From Spartobacteria bacterium UBA695 (GTDB lineage Bacteria > Verrucomicrobiota > Verrucomicrobiia > Chthoniobacterales > Chthoniobacteraceae): DNA of 64,000 nucleotides. The position numbers and the translations under genes were made by a program. The stretch covers positions 1-64,000 of the forward strand of contig DBMP01000017.1 of NCBI GenBank assembly GCA_002298145.1, in the 5' to 3' direction. Shown one piece after another: positions 29,106 to 39,011 of this stretch; the stretch's first letter is position 1, and each line of letters opens with the position of its first letter. The notes beneath the pieces were generated by a model. That model ran no database searches and was not told where the DNA came from. It saw nothing but the letters and a program-made list of their open reading frames with translations.

Positions 29106-31505
29106 TTATTTGGTCTTGCCGCGTTTTCCTTTCGGGGAAGCTGCGGGCGCGGCCCAAGTAACCGTCTGGCCCGGGCCGAAGGGGATCCCCTGGGTACGGA
29201 TGGCCTTCGCCGGGATGCCGTTGATGGTAACAGCCTTGATTTCCCCGGCGCTGCTCCAGGTAAAATCCACGGGGCCTGTGGTGGTCGAAGCCCCCGCGCC
29301 GCGCTCGGCGTATTGGATGGTGAGGGTGGTTCCTTTCCGCTCGGCGTTGATTTCCACCTCCTGGCGTTCGCCGCGCCGGTAGGCGAAGGTTTCGCCGTCG
29401 TCGATGCGGTAGAGGGTGGAGGCCTTGCCGTTGCCGGAGAGGTAGATGTGGAAGTCGACCCGGGCGGGCTCGAAGCTGGAGGACTCGGGCGCGAGGCGGG
29501 CCAGGGGCAGGATGGCTCCGTCGCGGACATAGATCGGGGTGGTCTCGGCGGCGGCGGTGACGGTGATTTTGCTGCCGCCTTTGATCCATCGGCCCGCGCT
29601 CACGTCGTACCAGCGGCCCTGGCCGGGCAGGGCGACGCTGCGGCGCTTCTGCCCCTCCTCGACGAACGGGGCTTGCATGATCCACGGGCCGACCATGAAC
29701 TGGTCGTCGATGAGGCCCAGCGGTAGCTTGGGGGTGTCGGCGAAGTCGTAGAAGAGCGGGCGCAGGATGGCTTCGCCGCTTTGTTCGTGCTCGGCGAAGA
29801 GCTGGTAGAGATACGGGCGCAGGCGGTAGCGCAGCTGGATGTAGCGGCGCAGGAGCTGGAGGGTTTTTTTGTCAAAGGCCCACGGCTCTTGCTGCCGGGA
29901 TTTGATGATGGAGTGGTTGCGGAAGACGGGGAAGAGGAAACCGGCTTTGTACCAATCGGAGATCAGCTCCGGGGTGGTGTCGCCGCCGAAGCCGCCCGCG
30001 TCGGGTCCGTTGAATGGGATGCCGGAGAGGGCGAGGTTGAGGGTGGTGGCGATGCTGTTTTTGAGGTGGTGGTAGTTGCTGTAGTTGTCGCCAGTCCAGA
30101 TGGCTGTGAAGCGGCCGGAGCCGGTGTAACCGGAGCGGCAGAGCAGGAAGGGCCGCTGGTCGGGCCGGGCCTGGAGGAAGCCCTCGCGGCTGGCGAGGGC
30201 CATGCCGAGCGCGTACTGGTTGTGAAAGTAGTGGTGCTTGCGGCGGCCGTGGTCGAAGAGCATCGGCTGGTTATCTGACATGCCGGTGGAGGGGTCGTTC
30301 ATGTCGAGCCAGGCTCCGGCGGGGCCGCGTTTGGCGAATCGGGCGACCTGCCCGGCCCACCAGACGCGGGCGCTTTCGAGCGAGAAATCCGGGAAGACGG
30401 TCTCGCCGGGCCAGACGAGGCCGATGTATTCGCTTCCCTGCGGGTTCTGGCAGAAGGCTCCGGCGCGGTGGCCGTCTTCGTAGATTTCGTAACCGCGCTC
30501 GAACTTCACGCCCGGGTCGAGGATCGGGACGACCTTGCGGCCCGCCTTGGCGAGCGCGCCGATGGCTTTCTCAGGGTTGGGGAATTCCTTTTTGCCAAAG
30601 GTGAAGACCCGGTAGCCCTCCATGTATTCGATGTCGAGCCAGAGGCCGTCGGCGGGGATGCCGTGGGCGCGGAATTTCTCGTCGAGCTGGTTCAAATCGG
30701 CGGCCGACTGGTAGCCCCAGCGGCACTGGTGATAGCCCAGCGCCCAGGCGGGGGGCAGCGGCGTGGTGCCGACCATGGCCTGGAGCTTGCGGGTAAGCTC
30801 CGGCAGGGTGGGGCCGTAGATGAGGAAGAGGTTCGGCTGGCCGTTCTCGGCGCCGATAACGATGGTGTCGAGGCTGCCTTGGTCGACGGCTTGCTGGTTG
30901 GCGATGGTGACCGCTTTGCGGATTGAAACGAAGGCCGCGTGCGGGTTATCGAGCAGGAGGCCGAGGTAGGTGTCGCCCCGCTTCAGGATGAGGTAGGGGA
31001 TGGAAACGTAGGCGGGGTCGGGAGCCGGTCTGCCGTTGATGAAGGACTCCGAGTGGAAATCGCCCCAGATGTCCGTGTTCCAGAATTTCGTGGTCTTGCC
31101 GGAATGCTCCAGGCCGCTCCACTTCTCGCCCAGACCGTAGAATTGATCGGTCTCCCCGCGCGCAAACTGGAAGAGCGAGGCCGCCCCGCTCTGCCCAAAG
31201 AGCCCCGCCGGAGCGGAGGCGAGCAGCGTCTTGCCCTCGCGGGTTTGGAGGGTCAGCCGCCCGTCCTTGGAGAAAACCAGGCGGGTCCGGTCGCCTTCAA
31301 GCGTCTTTTTTTCCCCCGGGAATTCCAGAGGGATCAGCGCGTCGGAGCTGTTCCAGCCTTTGCCGGTGACGGTGAGGTGGAAGATGTCCGAGCCGTTGCC
31401 GGTGACGTTGAAGCGGTAGGAGCCGAGCGCGGTTTTGAAGCGGGCATTCGCGCTGAGCGCGGGAAATTCAAAGTTGGCGGGGTAGGGATACTTGTGGAAG
31501 TACAT
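29106..31505 (-). CDS. Glycoside hydrolase family 31 alpha-glucosidase
   Basis: 799 residues. The GH31 barrel is clear: GLWLDIEYMEGYRVFTF, the nucleophile region GAWLDMNDPSTG, the FNGPDAGGFGGD block with the likely acid/base Asp, and FPVFRNHS. An N-terminal beta-sandwich and C-terminal beta domains complete the usual layout. No signal peptide is apparent, so it probably works in the cytoplasm on maltose- or isomaltose-type oligosaccharides. It lies 24 bases after a hydrolase gene on the same strand and may be co-transcribed with it. Confidence 0.93.
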   Translation of the reverse strand: MYFHKYPYPANFEFPALSANARFKTALGSYRFNVTGNGSDIFHLTVTGKGWNSSDALIPLEFPGEKKTLEGDRTRLVFSKDGRLTLQTREGKTLLASAPAGLFGQSGAASLFQFARGETDQFYGLGEKWSGLEHSGKTTKFWNTDIWGDFHSESFINGRPAPDPAYVSIPYLILKRGDTYLGLLLDNPHAAFVSIRKAVTIANQQAVDQGSLDTIVIGAENGQPNLFLIYGPTLPELTRKLQAMVGTTPLPPAWALGYHQCRWGYQSAADLNQLDEKFRAHGIPADGLWLDIEYMEGYRVFTFGKKEFPNPEKAIGALAKAGRKVVPILDPGVKFERGYEIYEDGHRAGAFCQNPQGSEYIGLVWPGETVFPDFSLESARVWWAGQVARFAKRGPAGAWLDMNDPSTGMSDNQPMLFDHGRRKHHYFHNQYALGMALASREGFLQARPDQRPFLLCRSGYTGSGRFTAIWTGDNYSNYHHLKNSIATTLNLALSGIPFNGPDAGGFGGDTTPELISDWYKAGFLFPVFRNHSIIKSRQQEPWAFDKKTLQLLRRYIQLRYRLRPYLYQLFAEHEQSGEAILRPLFYDFADTPKLPLGLIDDQFMVGPWIMQAPFVEEGQKRRSVALPGQGRWYDVSAGRWIKGGSKITVTAAAETTPIYVRDGAILPLARLAPESSSFEPARVDFHIYLSGNGKASTLYRIDDGETFAYRRGERQEVEINAERKGTTLTIQYAERGAGASTTTGPVDFTWSSAGEIKAVTINGIPAKAIRTQGIPFGPGQTVTWAAPAASPKGKRGKTK

Positions 31506-31529
31506 GGGAGCGGGAAGGGGGAGCTGCGG

Positions 31530-32264
31530 TTACAGGTATTTGAGGAACCAGGCGACGGTGAGGCGGATGACTTTGCGGCGATGGGCCCAGGTGGTGAATA
31601 CGTGGTCCGCGCCGGGGATGACGACGTGCTTTTTCGGCGCGGCGGCTTGCGGAAAGTAGGTGGAAAAACCTTCGCGGAAGCCGGGCAGGTCGTTGTCGCC
31701 CTGGATCTGGAGCTTCGGGATGCGCAGGGAGAGGTAGGCCTCGGGTACGTCGACTTTCGGGTGGTCGAGGCTCAGGCCCGGGCCGCCGATGATCGGGTCT
31801 TTCTTGATTTTGCCCGACGGCGTGACGACGCCTTTGGTCCAGCCGTTGAGCTTGGGCACGGCTGACCAGGTGACGAGGGTTTTGACGTGCCGGTTCTCCG
31901 CCACGGTGCAGATGGAGACCGCTCCGCCGAGGCTGAGCCCGAGGACGCCGATTTCCTTGAAGCCTTTGCGGTGGGCCCATGCGATGACGGCGTGGAGATC
32001 GGCGATCTCGGTGTTGGGCGAGACGGCATCGAAGCTGCCGTCGCTCTCGCCGGAGCCCCAGAAGTCGAATCGCAGGACGGAGATGCCCTTTTCGGCCAGC
32101 GCGCGGGCGGCCTGTACGAAGAGGCGGCCGGACTCGCACTTGGTACCGGTGTAGCCGTGGGCGAAGATGACGACTTTGGATTTGGATTCTTCGTGAAGAA
32201 CGGCGGCAAGCCAGCCATTGGGGCTCTGGATATGGAGGGGCTTTTCAGACATGAGGGAAAACAT
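31530..32264 (-). CDS. Alpha/beta hydrolase (serine aminopeptidase/esterase type)
   Basis: About 244 residues. The fold is seen in VVIFAHGYTGTK (oxyanion region), LRFDFWGSGESDG, the nucleophile elbow LGLSLGGAVS, and VVIPGADHVFTTWAHR (His). It is cytoplasmic, with small acyl esters or amides as likely substrates; the family is too broad for more. I set the start at ATG 32264, preceded by a G-rich GGGGTGGGG; ATG 32252 is a close alternative. Confidence 0.8.
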   Translation of the reverse strand: MFSLMSEKPLHIQSPNGWLAAVLHEESKSKVVIFAHGYTGTKCESGRLFVQAARALAEKGISVLRFDFWGSGESDGSFDAVSPNTEIADLHAVIAWAHRKGFKEIGVLGLSLGGAVSICTVAENRHVKTLVTWSAVPKLNGWTKGVVTPSGKIKKDPIIGGPGLSLDHPKVDVPEAYLSLRIPKLQIQGDNDLPGFREGFSTYFPQAAAPKKHVVIPGADHVFTTWAHRRKVIRLTVAWFLKYL

Positions 32265-32376
32265 GAACCCCACCCCCCGCCCAAACACAAGCCGGAAACA
32301 GATTAGTCCAAGTTAAATCGGAAATGTCCAATTCCCGCAGCGGGGTGGAAGGCGCGCTGATGGGGCACCGGAGTTT

Positions 32377-33519
32377 TTAATCTTTCCACAGCGCCACGAG
32401 GGCTACGTCGTCGTCGAAGGGGGCTTCTTCGCGCTCGGCTTGGGCGGCGGCGAGCGCGGCGCGGATGAGGGCTTCGGGGCCGTTGGCATGGGCAGCGCTC
32501 AAGGCACGACCGAGGCTGGCAAACGGCAGCCGCTGGCGGTTGCTGATGCCGTCGGTGACGAGCAGCAGGGCGTCGCCCGGGGCCGCCTCGGCGCGGCATT
32601 CCGGGAACCCTCGGGAAGGAAGGCCCAGGGGAGGGGAGGCGGATTCGAGCAATTCGACGCCGCCGCTCCGGCGGATGACCATGCCCGGAGGATGCCCCGC
32701 CCCGGCGAAACGGATTTCCTCAGCCCGGACTTGCGCGCAGGCGGCTGTCAGGATCGTGCGGCCCTGGAAAATGGCGAGAAACTGCCGGTTGACCCGCTCC
32801 AGCACGGCGCCGGGCTCGCCCCCTTCTTCCTCGACGGCGCGGTGAAAAAGCAGCCCCAGGAGGACGGTTACCAGCGCGGCGGCGACGCCGTGGCCCGTGG
32901 CGTCGGCGATCCACGCCAGGAGGCCGCCGCCGGGGAGGGGGATGGCCCCGAAGTTATCGCCGCCCACCTGGATGACCGGCTGGGAAAAGAGCGCGCCGCG
33001 CCAGCCGGGGGTCTCCGGCAGAGCCCGGGGGATGAGCGCCCGCTGGATTAGGCCCGCGGCTTCCAGGTCGGCTTCGTGCAGCGTGCGCCAGGCCTCCAGT
33101 TCGCCGTTCTGTTCGTGCAGCCGGGCCCGCAATGCCGCGAGGCGCAAGTGGGTATCGATCCGCGCGCGCAATACCGGCAGGTGGACTGGCTTGGAAACGA
33201 AATCGTCCGCGCCCGCCCGCAGGCATTCCAGTTCGAGCTTTTCCCCGGAGTGGGCGGTGAGCAGGATGATGGGCGTCTGGGCGACCTGGGGGTGGCCGTG
33301 GGCTCGCAGGACGCGGCAGACCTCCGCGCCGTTGAGGCCCGGCATGGCGTAGTCGAGAACGAGGAGTGCGCGCCCCTCGTGGGCGGCGACGGCCCGCAGC
33401 GCTTCCTGGCCCCCAGCGCACGCCGTTACATGGAAGCCCCAGCGCTCCAGGGAACGCGAAAGCAGATGCCGCATCATGGCTTCGTCGTCGGCGACTACGA
33501 TTTCCCTGGGGGCGTCCAT
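32377..33519 (-). CDS. Response regulator with PP2C-type (SpoIIE/RsbU) phosphatase output
   Basis: About 380 residues. The receiver domain has VVADDEAMMRH, the phospho-acceptor in LLVLDYAMPG, and the SKPVHLP Lys. A short coiled coil (AALRARLHEQNGELEAW) joins it to a PP2C-like phosphatase with VGGDNFGAIPL, WIADATGHGVAAALV, FAGAGHPPG, LLLVTDGISN and FDDDVALVAL. It should dephosphorylate a STAS-type antagonist in response to an upstream kinase. The STAS protein at 8.2-8.7 kb is one possible target. No anti-sigma factor is adjacent. Confidence 0.88.
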   Translation of the reverse strand: MDAPREIVVADDEAMMRHLLSRSLERWGFHVTACAGGQEALRAVAAHEGRALLVLDYAMPGLNGAEVCRVLRAHGHPQVAQTPIILLTAHSGEKLELECLRAGADDFVSKPVHLPVLRARIDTHLRLAALRARLHEQNGELEAWRTLHEADLEAAGLIQRALIPRALPETPGWRGALFSQPVIQVGGDNFGAIPLPGGGLLAWIADATGHGVAAALVTVLLGLLFHRAVEEEGGEPGAVLERVNRQFLAIFQGRTILTAACAQVRAEEIRFAGAGHPPGMVIRRSGGVELLESASPPLGLPSRGFPECRAEAAPGDALLLVTDGISNRQRLPFASLGRALSAAHANGPEALIRAALAAAQAEREEAPFDDDVALVALWKD

Positions 33520-33544
33520 TACTCTGGTATCGGATGAGAGGATT

Positions 33545-33662
33545 GACACGGAGGACACAGAGGGCTGAGAGGGTTTTTAGGGGGGGACTGTATTCGTCTC
33601 TTTTTCCTGAGTTCTTGAGTTCTTGATACCCTTTTTTTCCGTCCTCCGCGCCCTCTGTGGTG
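33545..33662. repeat. Inverted dispersed repeat (ACGGAGGACACAGAGG type)
   Basis: A copy of a G/A-rich word (33545-33565, gacacggaggacacagaggg) faces an inverted related copy (33639-33662) in the gap between the divergent phosphatase and GH57 genes. A single diverged copy lies at 35914-35943. Similar words are common as intergenic noise-like repeats in verrucomicrobial and planctomycete genomes. Confidence 0.5.
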
Positions 33663-33755
33663 AGTCCTTTCCCTCCATGGGCAAAATATCCCCCGGCCCG
33701 TAATTCAGGGTTTCCCGGCATTGCCGTTCTGGCCGGGGAATTTTATCACAAAGAC

Positions 33756-35897
33756 ATGGCGAACGTGGTTTTCCTGTGGCACATGCATCAGCCTTATTAT
33801 GTCGACTCGCTTTCGCGGACGGCGGTGATGCCATGGGTGCGTCTCCATTGCGTGAAGGGCTACCTCGACATGATCTCTGTCGTTGCCGAGTTCCCCTCCA
33901 TCCGGGTGAACTTCAACTTGACTCCGGTGCTCCTCCAGCAGATCGAGGAGATTGTGGATGGACGGGTGAGCGATCTCTGGCTCGAACGGTCGCGCAAACC
34001 GGCCTCCGAGCTTGATGAGGCGGAAAAAGTGTCCCTGCTCGCGGATTTCTTCAAGGCCAACTGGGGCAATTTGATCAAGCCCGAGCCGCGCTATGCGGAG
34101 CTGCTCGCCAAACGCGGCGAACACCCGGACCCGGCTGATCTGCCCCGCATTGCCCGGCAGTGGACGGACGCCGATTTTCTTGATCTGCAAGTCTGGTTCA
34201 ACCTCGCCTGGTGCGGCTACACGGCTCGGCGGCGTTACCCCGAGCTGGCTGAGCTGCGCAAGAAGGGGCGTAATTTTACCGAGAACGAAAAGTGCCGTCT
34301 GCTGGAGATTCACCTCGATATTATGCGCTCCATCCCCGGGGCTTACCGCGAGGCGGAGGAGCGCGGGCAGGTGGAGCTGACGACGACGCCGTATTTTCAC
34401 CCGATTCTCCCGCTGGTCTACGACAGTGCGCTGGCGGAGCGTTCGCTGCCGGGGCGCGAGCTTCCCCGGCGCTTCCACTGGCCCCAGGACGCCGAGGCTC
34501 AGCTGCGCCTGGCGGTCGATAACCACAAACGCCTGTTTGGCCGTGCGCCGCGCGGGTTGTGGCCCTCGGAGGGTTCGATTGCGCCGGAGATGATCCCGCT
34601 CATGCAGCAGGTGGGGATTGAGTATTTTTGTAGCGACGAGGAGAATCTTTTCCAGTCGATCCGGCTCGATCCGGCCTATGCGCAGACCCGACTGGAGCAT
34701 CTGGAGCTCTTTCAGGGCTGGAATATTAAGTACAATGGAGCGGCGGTTAACGGGGTGTTCCGCGACCGGCCACTCTCTGATTTCATCGGCTTTACTGCGG
34801 CCCGCAATGAACCGGCTCAGGCGGCGCGCCATTTGATCGGGCATTTTCTCAACATCGCCGCGCACATCCCGCCGGGCCAGGGGCTCATCCCCGTGGTGCT
34901 CGATGGTGAGAATGCCTGGGAGCATTTTTCGGACGGTGGCGAGGCGTTTCTGCGCGCGCTCTACGGTGGGATCGAGGCGGAGTCAAAGCAGCTCAGTAGC
35001 AGTACGATTGAATCGTATTTTCGCGAGCACCCCCCGGTTCGCGGGCTGACGACGCTGCACACGGGCTCGTGGATCGGGAGCAATTTCGATGTCTGGATTG
35101 GCGAGCCGGAGGAGAACCGCGCGTGGGATCTCCTGGGCGAGACGCGGCGCTTTTTGCAGACCCAGATTGAGGGGAAGAAGCTGGATGCGAAGGCCCGGGA
35201 GGCGGCTTTGCGCGAGGTTTACGCTGCCGAGGGGAGCGATTGGTTTTGGTGGTATGGGCCGGATTTTTCGACGGAGAATGACGCGCTCTTTGACGGGCTT
35301 TTCCGGCAACATCTCCGCAATGTTTACGTGATCTGCAATGTGGAGCCTCCGGCGGTGCTCGATGAGCCGATCCGGGGCTACTCGTCGCCGGTTTTTCGCC
35401 CGCCATCGCGTCGCATCGCGCCCCGGATTGGGGCGGGGGAGGAGGCGCAGGTCGAATGGCTCGAAGCGGGGACGTATCTCCCCGGCGCGGAGCAGGGGAC
35501 GATGCATCGCGGCGACCGTGTGGGGCAGAAGCTCTGGTTTGGCTGTGACCGCTCCAGTCTTTATCTGCGGCTGGATGTGGTGGGTTTGCCCGGTGAGGGG
35601 GTGCCGCTGGCGCTCTGGCTGCAAGTGACGCGCTCTGATACGCTCGGCCCGGTGCAGGCCCGTACTGATCCGATTAAAAAAGACGGTCCGGTGTCGTTTA
35701 CGATTTTGCCGCCGGGCGACAAGCCGCTGCGGCGTTCCACGGCGTTTGCTGGGCTGGACCGGATCGAGTGGAAGCTGGCGCTGCGCGATCTGGACGTGGG
35801 CCCCGGTGTGGCGTTTTCGTTCCAGGTGGCCCTGTTGGCGGGCGGGATCGAGCGGGAGCGCTACCCGGAGGGGATGGAGATTCCGCTTTGCTCGTGA
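33756..35897 (+). CDS. Glycoside hydrolase family 57 protein
   Basis: 713 residues. The N-terminal signature NVVFLWHMHQPYYVD contains the GH57 HxHQP-type motif. The nucleophile Glu is in GLWPSEGSI and the acid/base Asp in VVLDGENAWEHF. A C-terminal beta domain (from about residue 500) follows. It probably cleaves or transfers alpha-1,4-glucan chains in the cytoplasm, like family members called amylases and branching enzymes. With the GH31 gene nearby it suggests glycogen or starch metabolism. The ATG at 33756 is preferred, since the family motif starts at once. Confidence 0.9.
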   Translation: MANVVFLWHMHQPYYVDSLSRTAVMPWVRLHCVKGYLDMISVVAEFPSIRVNFNLTPVLLQQIEEIVDGRVSDLWLERSRKPASELDEAEKVSLLADFFKANWGNLIKPEPRYAELLAKRGEHPDPADLPRIARQWTDADFLDLQVWFNLAWCGYTARRRYPELAELRKKGRNFTENEKCRLLEIHLDIMRSIPGAYREAEERGQVELTTTPYFHPILPLVYDSALAERSLPGRELPRRFHWPQDAEAQLRLAVDNHKRLFGRAPRGLWPSEGSIAPEMIPLMQQVGIEYFCSDEENLFQSIRLDPAYAQTRLEHLELFQGWNIKYNGAAVNGVFRDRPLSDFIGFTAARNEPAQAARHLIGHFLNIAAHIPPGQGLIPVVLDGENAWEHFSDGGEAFLRALYGGIEAESKQLSSSTIESYFREHPPVRGLTTLHTGSWIGSNFDVWIGEPEENRAWDLLGETRRFLQTQIEGKKLDAKAREAALREVYAAEGSDWFWWYGPDFSTENDALFDGLFRQHLRNVYVICNVEPPAVLDEPIRGYSSPVFRPPSRRIAPRIGAGEEAQVEWLEAGTYLPGAEQGTMHRGDRVGQKLWFGCDRSSLYLRLDVVGLPGEGVPLALWLQVTRSDTLGPVQARTDPIKKDGPVSFTILPPGDKPLRRSTAFAGLDRIEWKLALRDLDVGPGVAFSFQVALLAGGIERERYPEGMEIPLCS

Positions 35898-35913
35898 CCC
35901 CGGGGGGGGGATT

Positions 35914-35943
35914 TACACGGGGGGCACGGAGAACACGGAGGAG
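35914..35943. repeat. Diverged copy of the ACGGAGGACAC dispersed repeat
   Basis: tacacggggggcacggagaa and the following acacggagga resemble the repeat at 33545-33565. It lies in the short gap after the GH57 gene. No function is apparent. Confidence 0.4.
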
Positions 35944-35977
35944 AATTGAGGGGGCGAAAAGGCGGCCCTCTTGGCGG

Positions 35978-37534
35978 CTAGGCCAGCTCCATGCCGATCA
36001 AACAGACGTCGTCGGAGAATTCGCGCTGGGTGGAGAAGGCTTTGACTTCGTCGACGACGGCGCGGCAGAGGTCTTTTAGGGGCTGCTGGCGGCGATATTC
36101 GATGGCGCACTGGAGCCGGGAATAGTCGTAGACGTCCCCCTCGGGGCTCTCGACTTCGTAGAGGCCGTCGGTGAAGAGGAGGACTTTGTCGCCCGGGTGG
36201 AATGGGGTGATGCCGTTTTTGTAAACGGCTTCGTCAAAGAGGCCAAGTACCGGGCCGGTGACGCCGGTGAGCGAGGTGACGCTCTGCGGGTTTACCAGGA
36301 AGGGGCGCGGGTGGCCTGCGTTGGCGTAGTGCAGCTCGCCGGTGGCCAGGTTCGCCTCCAGGTAGCATGCGGTGACGAACATGGGGGAGGAGTTGTGGCG
36401 CAGGATCCGCCGCAGGGAGGTGTTCAGGTCGGTGAGGACGGTTCCGGGGGTTTCGCCTTTGGTGGTGAGCTCCTCGACCAAGGCTCGCGCGGTGGCGGCG
36501 ATGAGGGAGGCGCCCACGCCGTGGCCCATGACGTCGCAGATGAAGATGCCGACGCGCTCGGGGGAGATCTGGTAGACGTCGAAGAAGTCGCCGCTGACGG
36601 TGGTGGAGGGCTGGAAGAAGTGGTAGAAGCGGACGGCTTCGCGCCCGTCGTGGAAGAAGGAGGGGAAGCTCTGCGGGAGCATGGCGAGCTGGAGTTCGCG
36701 GGCCATGGTGAGCTCTTCTTCCAGGATCTCGTTGCGATGGCGCAGCTCTTCGGCGAAGTGGGCGAGCTGTTCCTCGGCGTGCTTGCGCTCGGTGATGTCG
36801 CGTGAAAGGCCGAAGGTGCCGATGATGCGGCCCCGCTCGTCGCGCAGGGGCATTTTGCTGGTGGAGACGTAGGTACAGTGGCCGTCGGGCCAGGTCTCTT
36901 TTTCCTCCAGGTTGATGATGGGGCGGCCGGTTTCCAGGATCTCGCGCTCGTCTTCCATGGCCTGGATGGCGTGCTCGTCGGTGAAAAGGTCGAAGTCGGT
37001 CTTGCCGATGAGCTGGTTGGGGCTCTCCAGGCCGAACCAGCGGGCGTTGGCCTGGCTGGCGACGATCATCCGGCTGTTCATGTCCTTGAAGTAGATGCAG
37101 TCCGGGAGGTTGTCCATGAGGGCGGCGAACATGGTGCGCTCCATGCTGGCGGTGAGGCCCGAGATGTTCTCGTGGTTGGACATTTCGCACCTGCCGGCCA
37201 TGCCGTGGGCTTTGCCGTGCTCGTCGCGGATGGCCTGGCCGCTCATGACGACGCTGCGCACGGTGCCGTCGGGCCATTGGACGCGGAATTCGCCGTCAAA
37301 ATGCGCGCCGCTTTCCACGGAGGCCGCCATGGAGTTGGCCACGAAGGCGCGGTCGCCGGGGTGGACGAGGTTGAGCAGGTCGTCGGAGGCTCCGCCGAAG
37401 GTGCCCGCGTCGATGCCGAAGAGGCGGCACATGGGGTCGTCCCACAGCATGGAATCGTCTGAAAAATCCCAATGCCAGGTACCGGTGGGAAACTCGGCAA
37501 AGGAAGGTACGGACTGGTTCGCTTCGGGGCTCAT
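35978..37534 (-). CDS. PAS-PAS PP2C-type (SpoIIE) serine phosphatase
   Basis: About 518 residues. Two PAS domains (about 10-125 and 130-255, the second ending in FGLSRDITERKHAEEQLAHF) and a coiled coil lead into a PP2C/SpoIIE domain. The latter has TTVSGDFFDVYQ, FICDVMGHGVGASLIAA, YANAGHPRPF, LLFTDGLYEV and FSDDVCLIGM. It is a cytoplasmic sensor phosphatase, probably acting on a phosphorylated STAS antagonist in a partner switch. The PAS ligand is not readable. It is the second such phosphatase within 5 kb, separated by the GH57 gene. Confidence 0.88.
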   Translation of the reverse strand: MSPEANQSVPSFAEFPTGTWHWDFSDDSMLWDDPMCRLFGIDAGTFGGASDDLLNLVHPGDRAFVANSMAASVESGAHFDGEFRVQWPDGTVRSVVMSGQAIRDEHGKAHGMAGRCEMSNHENISGLTASMERTMFAALMDNLPDCIYFKDMNSRMIVASQANARWFGLESPNQLIGKTDFDLFTDEHAIQAMEDEREILETGRPIINLEEKETWPDGHCTYVSTSKMPLRDERGRIIGTFGLSRDITERKHAEEQLAHFAEELRHRNEILEEELTMARELQLAMLPQSFPSFFHDGREAVRFYHFFQPSTTVSGDFFDVYQISPERVGIFICDVMGHGVGASLIAATARALVEELTTKGETPGTVLTDLNTSLRRILRHNSSPMFVTACYLEANLATGELHYANAGHPRPFLVNPQSVTSLTGVTGPVLGLFDEAVYKNGITPFHPGDKVLLFTDGLYEVESPEGDVYDYSRLQCAIEYRRQQPLKDLCRAVVDEVKAFSTQREFSDDVCLIGMELA

Positions 37535-37704
37535 GAGGGATTCCGGGATGCTAGGAAAGAAGAATGCTCTAGAATGGCACAAGCGCGGGCGAACACAAAC
37601 TTTTTCCGGCTACTTCCCAACAACGCGGGTGACAGCGCGGCAAGGCTGTGCGAGTTTGGAAAAACGGGCCCATCACCCCCCCCGGCCCGGCGAACGCTAC
37701 GAAC

Positions 37705-38970
37705 ATGTCTTTTTCCAATTCACGAACCGCCTGCGTGCAAGCCCTCCAGAGATGGGAGTCGGGAGCGACTTTTGCCGACGAGGTGCTCCACTCCACTCTG
37801 GCTGAGGCCCGCTTCAATGTTTTTGACCGCGCGTTTCTCACGGAGACTTTCTACGGGATTCTGCGTCGCCGCAGCGCGCTTGATTTCCTGATCCGCCAGC
37901 TGCGCGATACGGATCTGGACTCTGAGACGCGCCAGGTGCTGCGGCTCGGGTTTTACCAGATCTTCTGGATGCGCATCCCGCACCACGCGGCGGTGAACGA
38001 GACGGTCAACCTCGCCGGGCGCGCCCGGGGGCTGGTCAATGCGCTGCTGCGGCGGGCCATCCGCGAGAAGGATCTGCTGGATGAAAAGCTGGCGGAGGCC
38101 CCGGCGTCGGTGCGGTTTTCTCACCCGAAGTTCCTGATCGAGCGCTGGGAGCACCAGTTTACGCCGGAGGAGACGGCCCGGCTATGTGAGTGGAATAACA
38201 CTCCGGCGGAGATTTACGTACGGGCTAACCGCCTGAAGGTGACGACGGGCGAGCTGCTGGCGGCTTCGACGGTGGCGGAGGCCTCGGGGCTTCATCCGCT
38301 TTCGATCCGGGTAAAGCAGGTGCCTTTCCAGTGGCTGATGGAGGGGCTCTGCTATGTGCAGGACCCGAGCACGCTGCTGGCGGTGGAGATGCTCGATCCC
38401 AAGCCGGGCGATACGGTCCTGGACGCGTGCGCCGCGCCGGGCGGCAAGGCGAGCTACATGGCTGAGCTGATGGGCAATAGCGGGCGGATTGTGGCCTGCG
38501 ACTCTTCCCGGCCCCGGTTGGAGCGCCTGCGGGAGAATATGCTGCGGATGAATGTGAGCTGTGTGGAGACCCGGCGCGTGGACTGGCTGGCCCGGCCGTT
38601 GCCGTTCGAGCCGGAGAGCTTTGACCGCATTCTGGTGGACGCCCCGTGCTCGAATACGGGGGTGATCCGGCGGCGCGTGGATGTCCGCTGGCGGCTGACG
38701 CCCGGGGACTTTGAGGAGATGCCCCGGCGACAGCGGGCGATCCTGGACGCGGTGTTTCCGCTGCTCAAGCCGGGCGGGACGCTGGTCTACAGTACGTGTT
38801 CGATGGAGCCCGAGGAGGACGAGGCGGTGGCGGAGGCGTTCGCCCGCGAGACTCCGGGGGCGCGCCTGGAGGAGACGGGCCGTCGCATTCCCCAGCGCGA
38901 TGGGATGGACGGGGCGTTCGCGGCACGGATCGTCAAGGGCGGAGCAAAGGGAGCGGGCGGGGGCCTGTGA
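37705..38970 (+). CDS. rsmB: 16S rRNA (cytosine-C5-)-methyltransferase RsmB-like
   Basis: 421 residues. An NusB-like N-terminal domain (about 1-130) is followed by a SAM-dependent methyltransferase of the Fmu/RsmB family: VLDACAAPGGKASYMAE, DSSRPRLERL, FDRILVDAPCSNTGVIRRRVD and LVYSTCSMEPEEDE. Both catalytic cysteines (APCSNTG and STCSM) are present. It methylates a cytosine of small-subunit rRNA in the cytoplasm. The ATG at 37705 gives a start typical for the NusB-like domain; an upstream in-frame start would add 19 low-complexity residues. Confidence 0.92.
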   Translation: MSFSNSRTACVQALQRWESGATFADEVLHSTLAEARFNVFDRAFLTETFYGILRRRSALDFLIRQLRDTDLDSETRQVLRLGFYQIFWMRIPHHAAVNETVNLAGRARGLVNALLRRAIREKDLLDEKLAEAPASVRFSHPKFLIERWEHQFTPEETARLCEWNNTPAEIYVRANRLKVTTGELLAASTVAEASGLHPLSIRVKQVPFQWLMEGLCYVQDPSTLLAVEMLDPKPGDTVLDACAAPGGKASYMAELMGNSGRIVACDSSRPRLERLRENMLRMNVSCVETRRVDWLARPLPFEPESFDRILVDAPCSNTGVIRRRVDVRWRLTPGDFEEMPRRQRAILDAVFPLLKPGGTLVYSTCSMEPEEDEAVAEAFARETPGARLEETGRRIPQRDGMDGAFAARIVKGGAKGAGGGL

Positions 38971-39011
38971 ACGGGGCCTGCTTGACATCCGGGCACACTG
39001 CGTGTAGCCGA

